Shown here: piece by piece, positions 34,327-37,689 of the stretch
Position numbering within the stretch: position 1 is the first letter of the stretch
Layout: the number at the start of each line of letters is the position of its first letter
NCBI GenBank assembly: GCA_031274925.1
Contig: JAISPL010000007.1
Span: 1 to 37,689 of the forward strand
Direction of reading: 5' to 3'
DNA: 37,689 bases
Source: Syntrophobacterales bacterium
GTDB taxonomy: Bacteria; Desulfobacterota; Syntrophorhabdia; Syntrophorhabdales; Syntrophorhabdaceae
Made by a program: the position numbers and the translations under genes
Notes under the pieces: model-generated
What the model saw: only the letters and a program-made list of their open reading frames with translations
Databases searched by the model: none
Told to the model about the DNA's origin: nothing

Positions 34327-34770
34327 ATGAAAAAAAAGATAGTGTCAATACTCACCATTGTAGCCGTCTTTCCGGCGCTGTTATTCATCGGCAGTTTTTC
34401 CTATGCGTTCAAGCAGGGCGACCTGGATAAACTCCGCTCGACAAGGGAGTGTCAATGGTGCGACCTGCACGGCGTGGACCTCTCCGGCGCAGATCTCGTT
34501 GGGGTAAACCTTTCTTCCGCCAATCTCACCGGGGCCCGGCTTTCAAAGGCCAATCTCACCGGGGCCAATCTCGCCGGCACATACCTGCGTAACTCAAATC
34601 TCGCCGGCGCGGACCTTACCAATGCATTCCTTAACAAAGCGAATCTCTCGGGCGCCGATGTGACGGATGTGAACCTTACGGGCACCGACATGTCTGAGGC
34701 GGTGTGGGCGGACGAGAAGAAGTGCATAAAGGGGTCTATCGGTGAGTGCAAATCCGCACGGTTATTTTAA
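34327..34770 (+). CDS. Exported pentapeptide-repeat protein
   Basis: A 147-aa protein with a signal peptide (about 1-27, KKKIVSILTIVAVFPALLFIGSFSYA) and about 15 A(D/N)LxX pentapeptides from residue 46 to 122 (DLSGADLVGVNLSSANLTG...). The repeats should form a right-handed quadrilateral beta-helix. The flanks hold two Cys pairs (C43 and C46; C133 and C140). The secretion signal makes a gyrase-protecting role, known for some cytoplasmic members, unlikely; the function is unknown. GAGGT 6-10 bases before the ATG. It may share the aminopeptidase transcript. Confidence 0.82.
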   Translation: MKKKIVSILTIVAVFPALLFIGSFSYAFKQGDLDKLRSTRECQWCDLHGVDLSGADLVGVNLSSANLTGARLSKANLTGANLAGTYLRNSNLAGADLTNAFLNKANLSGADVTDVNLTGTDMSEAVWADEKKCIKGSIGECKSARLF

Positions 34771-35599
34771 GGACAGCCGACAAACCAATCTGTCATCATC
34801 CCATTGCCGCGCTTGTGGGCCTGAAGAGAGCCGTTCCGACAAAAGCGCCGCCCATTGAACGGGTCCTGGACGAAAAGAAAGGGAATAGCGACTACCGGCC
34901 TCCAGTGGATAGAAATTGAAATGACGGGGTTCCCCGGAAATCAGAGAGAGGTCATAAAGGATGAGGGCACCCAATACAGTATCTTCGTTTTGTTGCAATA
35001 CTATGCTCCGGAAGATTCATTGTTTCGAAGAGATGGGGCATCATCAGACAGTTGACGACACAAACAAGTACGCCAATCTTGGCCTTGATTGATTCCTTGC
35101 CCAGTTTCTTTGCAAGTTTATGAGGTCTGGTCTGGGCCATGGCGTTGTCATCATAGGCAAACAAACCTCTCACAATCCCTGCAAGTCTCATGGGCGGAAC
35201 GTGGTTAAGGAAACGCACACATCAATGACTTTCTCCGGTCTCCTCGTTTAGTAGTTGCCGCTATTTTCGTAATCGGCAAAGGCTAGTGGACGGCAAAGTC
35301 CACATCTTTCAGGTCATCTTAACCAGTATAGTCCCGCAAATCTTGATCTTTCTCGGCACAAAACGAGCACGGCACAATACAATTAAGAAGCGTACGATTT
35401 GGGCGGCCCATCAAAAAGTTGTCCAACAATTTTAAATAAAAACAGACAAACCTGAAAGAAGCCATTCTTTGCAGGCGCTTATGGACAGGCTTAAAAAAGC
35501 CAAAAGAAACCCCAAGGTTAAGCCTTTTGATAATACCTATAAGTTGGGAACGAAAGCAGATTAACAGTTAAAATATCGGAAGATTTATAGATCCAGGGG
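34771..35599. other. Long stretch without supported gene
   Basis: The longest open frame is leftward, 34952-35218 (88 codons), with no family likeness and no clear ribosome-binding site. A Lys-rich 27-codon frame at 35481-35564 (+), MDRLKKAKRNPKVKP, looks like the end of a lost gene. One hairpin, GTGGAC/GTCCAC (35286-35303), is present. The stretch is probably decayed or regulatory DNA. Confidence 0.4.
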
Positions 35600-35628
35600 T
35601 TGACTGACTATACGGGAGTACTTACATT
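35600..35628 (+). promoter_or_regulatory. Candidate distal promoter of the RCC1-repeat gene, with repeated motif
   Basis: TTGACT (35600-35605), 17 bases, TACATT (35623-35628). The spacer holds GACTATACGGGA (35606-35617), which is found again at 35817-35828 nearer the gene. The pair could be a binding site for a regulator. Confidence 0.35.
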
Positions 35629-35854
35629 AAAGGTATAGAATAAGAGTGCTCATGCACGATATTCAAGACATTGCAGTGGGCTGCCATGAACACGTATGAG
35701 ATAGGAAGGTAAGCCCTCGTTATCTGCAGATAATCAGGTCAGATGTCTTTCGCCGTATATCTTTGCACACTTTCCCATAGTGCGTTGATACGATTGGCTT
35801 ATTTATTGCATGACAGGACTATACGGGACAAAGTAACACCCGAAACACACAATA

Positions 35855-35884
35855 TCAGGGACTTTACTTCCCTGAAAAGGAGGG
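35855..35884 (+). promoter_or_regulatory. 5'-UTR hairpin next to the ribosome-binding site
   Basis: TCAGGGA (35855-35861) and TCCCTGA (35869-35875) form a 7-bp stem with a 7-base loop. It ends one base before AAGGAGGG (35877-35884), the ribosome-binding site of the RCC1-repeat gene, so it may affect initiation or mRNA stability. Confidence 0.5.
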
Positions 35885-35891
35885 TTTCAAG

Positions 35892-37689
35892 ATGAAAATC
35901 ATAAGAAACATACCTTTATCCATATTCATTTTAGTAGCGCTAATGCTTACCATGACGCCATTCATGGAGTCTCCCGCATCTGCGGCAAAGGCGACACCCA
36001 TGGTGGCCGCAGGAGGCGGCCATTCTATCGCACTGAAAGAAGACGGCACGGTGTGGGGCTGGGGATATAATGGCCACGGTCAACTCGGGGACGGCACCAC
36101 TATCGATAAAACATACCCCGTGCAGGCTAAGGTCAAAGATAACGATGGCAAGTTAGTTCCGTTATCAGGTGTGACGGCTATCGCTGCGGGGGCCTCCAGC
36201 TCTTCCGCGCTTCAAAGTGACGGCACGGTGTGGACCTGGGGATATAATAATTTCGGTCAGTTGGGCGACGGCACCACTACTACGCGCACTACTCCGGTGC
36301 AGTTGAAGAATTTATCCGATGTGACGGCTATCGCTGCGCAATACTATAATTTTTTCGCGCTTAAAAAAGACGGCACGGTGTGGTCCTGGGGATGGAATCA
36401 ATACGGTCAGCTGGGCAACGGGACAGTTGATAAGCCTAATGCCCTCTTTGCTCACCCTACCCCCGTGCAGGTGAAAAATTTATCCGATGTGAAGGCTATC
36501 GCTGCGGGATACACTCATTGCCTCGCGCTTAAAAAAGACGGCACGGTGTGGGGATGGGGCGGCAATGGGTTGGGTGAACTCGGCGACGGAACCAAAATTG
36601 ATCAATATACCCCCGTACAGGTGCTGGTCAAAGATGACGATGACAAGTTAGTTCCGTTATTAGGTGTGACGGCTATAACCACGGAAAACCATCATTCCCT
36701 CGCGCTTGCAGAAGACAATACAGTGTGGGCCTGGGGATATAATTCTTTCGGTCAAATAGGCGACGGGACCAGCGGGACCTCTAATAATCGTTCTACCCCC
36801 GTGTTGGTATTGGGCGGTGAAAGCGGCAAGCAATATTTATCCGGTGTGACGGCTATGGTCACAGGAGAAGAACATTCTCTTACTCTGGACAAAGATGGAA
36901 CAATGTGGGTCTGGGGATATAATAGTTACGGTCAATTGGGCGACGGGACCACTGCTAATAAACATACCCCCGTGAGAGGGTTATCCGATGTGGCGGCCCT
37001 GGGTGCAGGATTCTGGCATTCCCTTGCGCTGAAAAGCGACTGTACAGTATGGACTTGGGGAAGGAATGAATACGGTCAATTAGGCAATGGGACAGCTGAT
37101 GGTCTTGCCCGTGTTGTCGCTCACCCCACCCCCATTAAGGTATTAGGCGGCGACACCGAAGACGATTATTTAAATCTTTGCACCCCTGACCCCGTCGACC
37201 CCAGAGATCTTACTGATGTTATTATAGATCTCACCGCGGGAGGCGATCATTCTTTAGCTCTTAAAGATGGTACAGTGCTTGCCTGGGGAAGAAATAATAA
37301 TGGTCAGTTAGGGGATGGTACAAAGACTAATCGACGCACCTCCGTTCCGGTTCTGGTCAAAGGAGACGATGATACTTTAATCCCCTTATCCGGGGTTACT
37401 CACCTTACCGCGGGAGGCGATCATTCTTTAGCTCTTAAAGATGGTACAGTACTCTCTTGGGGATGGAACAGCTTCGGTCAGTTAGGTGATGGTACAAAGA
37501 CCAGCCGACGCATGCCGGTTACGGTTAAAGTCAAAGGTCTGCCCTTATCCGATATTAAGGCTCTTGCCGGGGGAAGCTATCATTCTTTAGCTCTTAAAGA
37601 AGATGGTACGGTATGGTCCTGGGGAAGAAATAATAATGGTCAGTTAGGTGATGGTACAAAGACCAATCGGTTAACACCGGTTCAGGTTA
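35892..37689 (+). CDS. Exported RCC1-repeat protein (3' end outside window)
   Basis: An open frame of 599 codons that runs off the right edge without a stop. Residues 1-31 are a signal peptide (hydrophobic IFILVALMLTMTPF, then ASA). Then at least ten RCC1-type repeats of about 50-65 residues follow, each with the core H-S-L-A-L-K-x-D-G-T-V-W-x-W-G-x-N-x-x-G-Q-L-G-D-G-T. The predicted fold is one or more seven-bladed propellers, outside the cytoplasm, probably for binding or adhesion. Repeats 3 and 7 carry a similar insert (AHPTP), and repeats 1, 4 and 8 share V-K-x-D-D, which suggests block duplication. Repeats 8-10 are nearly identical at DNA level and use more AT-rich codons than 1-7. AAGGAGGG fixes the ATG. 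Confidence 0.9.
   Translation, partial: MKIIRNIPLSIFILVALMLTMTPFMESPASAAKATPMVAAGGGHSIALKEDGTVWGWGYNGHGQLGDGTTIDKTYPVQAKVKDNDGKLVPLSGVTAIAAGASSSSALQSDGTVWTWGYNNFGQLGDGTTTTRTTPVQLKNLSDVTAIAAQYYNFFALKKDGTVWSWGWNQYGQLGNGTVDKPNALFAHPTPVQVKNLSDVKAIAAGYTHCLALKKDGTVWGWGGNGLGELGDGTKIDQYTPVQVLVKDDDDKLVPLLGVTAITTENHHSLALAEDNTVWAWGYNSFGQIGDGTSGTSNNRSTPVLVLGGESGKQYLSGVTAMVTGEEHSLTLDKDGTMWVWGYNSYGQLGDGTTANKHTPVRGLSDVAALGAGFWHSLALKSDCTVWTWGRNEYGQLGNGTADGLARVVAHPTPIKVLGGDTEDDYLNLCTPDPVDPRDLTDVIIDLTAGGDHSLALKDGTVLAWGRNNNGQLGDGTKTNRRTSVPVLVKGDDDTLIPLSGVTHLTAGGDHSLALKDGTVLSWGWNSFGQLGDGTKTSRRMPVTVKVKGLPLSDIKALAGGSYHSLALKEDGTVWSWGRNNNGQLGDGTKTNRLTPVQV

Noticed and set aside
34952-35218. 88-codon leftward open frame
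   Set aside because: No family likeness, GTG start without a ribosome-binding site, in a decayed-looking region.
35262-35303. Resemblance to a c-di-GMP (GEMM-I) riboswitch (GGCAAAGGCT, GGCAAAGTCC)
   Set aside because: The conserved receptor loop and second helix could not be laid out; only short GCAAAG strings match.
1-37689. CRISPR array, tRNA or rRNA genes
   Set aside because: No regularly spaced identical repeats, no cloverleaf with TTCGA-type arm, and no rRNA-like stretch could be found by eye; a covariance search would settle tRNA.

Overview
The window looks like a piece of chromosome from a Gram-negative, mostly vertically inherited bacterium of the Desulfobacterota (former Deltaproteobacteria), possibly a syntrophic lineage. 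Lipopolysaccharide genes (kdsB, lptE) show an outer membrane. A PxxKW cysteine-rich protein and the linkage xerC-hslV-hslU-argB-argD-argF-argG fit that group. No rRNA or tRNA was seen, so the placement is an inference.

Layout. 1-945 is an insertion-sequence graveyard: an IS481-type transposase tail and an IS5-type tail. 1061-4159 holds a SlyD-type prolyl isomerase, a PC4-like ssDNA-binding protein, a degenerate YchF-like GTPase and a radical SAM protein. 4367-4626 is a second IS481 tail. A small exported basic protein and a structured repeat (copy A) precede the uvrA-kdsB operon (5776-9299). PxxKW protein and rpsT follow. 10467-20589 is a long leftward operon: xerC, hslV, hslU, argB, argD, argF, argG, leuS, lptE, headed by an unreported 48-aa ORF. 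Repeat copy B lies in the next divergent gap, followed rightward by tatD, a cysteine hydrolase, a GerMN-domain protein and serS. Leftward genes from 24573 to 30971 encode an HD/STAND-like ATPase with HEAT-like repeats, SecF, SecD and a periplasmic FKBP isomerase. Repeat copy C precedes a small zinc-finger protein. 32573-34770 carries dodecin, an M29 aminopeptidase and a pentapeptide-repeat protein. After about 1.1 kb without a supported gene, an exported RCC1-repeat protein (at least ten repeats) runs off the right edge.

Functionally the block joins arginine synthesis, proteolysis (HslVU), DNA repair and chromosome resolution (UvrA, XerC), envelope export and folding (SecDF, FKBP, LptE, KdsB) and two aminoacyl-tRNA synthetases. 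The most notable unexplained signal is a family of three long, foldable intergenic repeats (about 5345-5725, 20943-21330, 31152-31365). All have the same orientation relative to the downstream rightward gene and all lie in divergent gaps. Promoter geometry also predicts leaderless transcripts for uvrA, tatD and the radical SAM gene.
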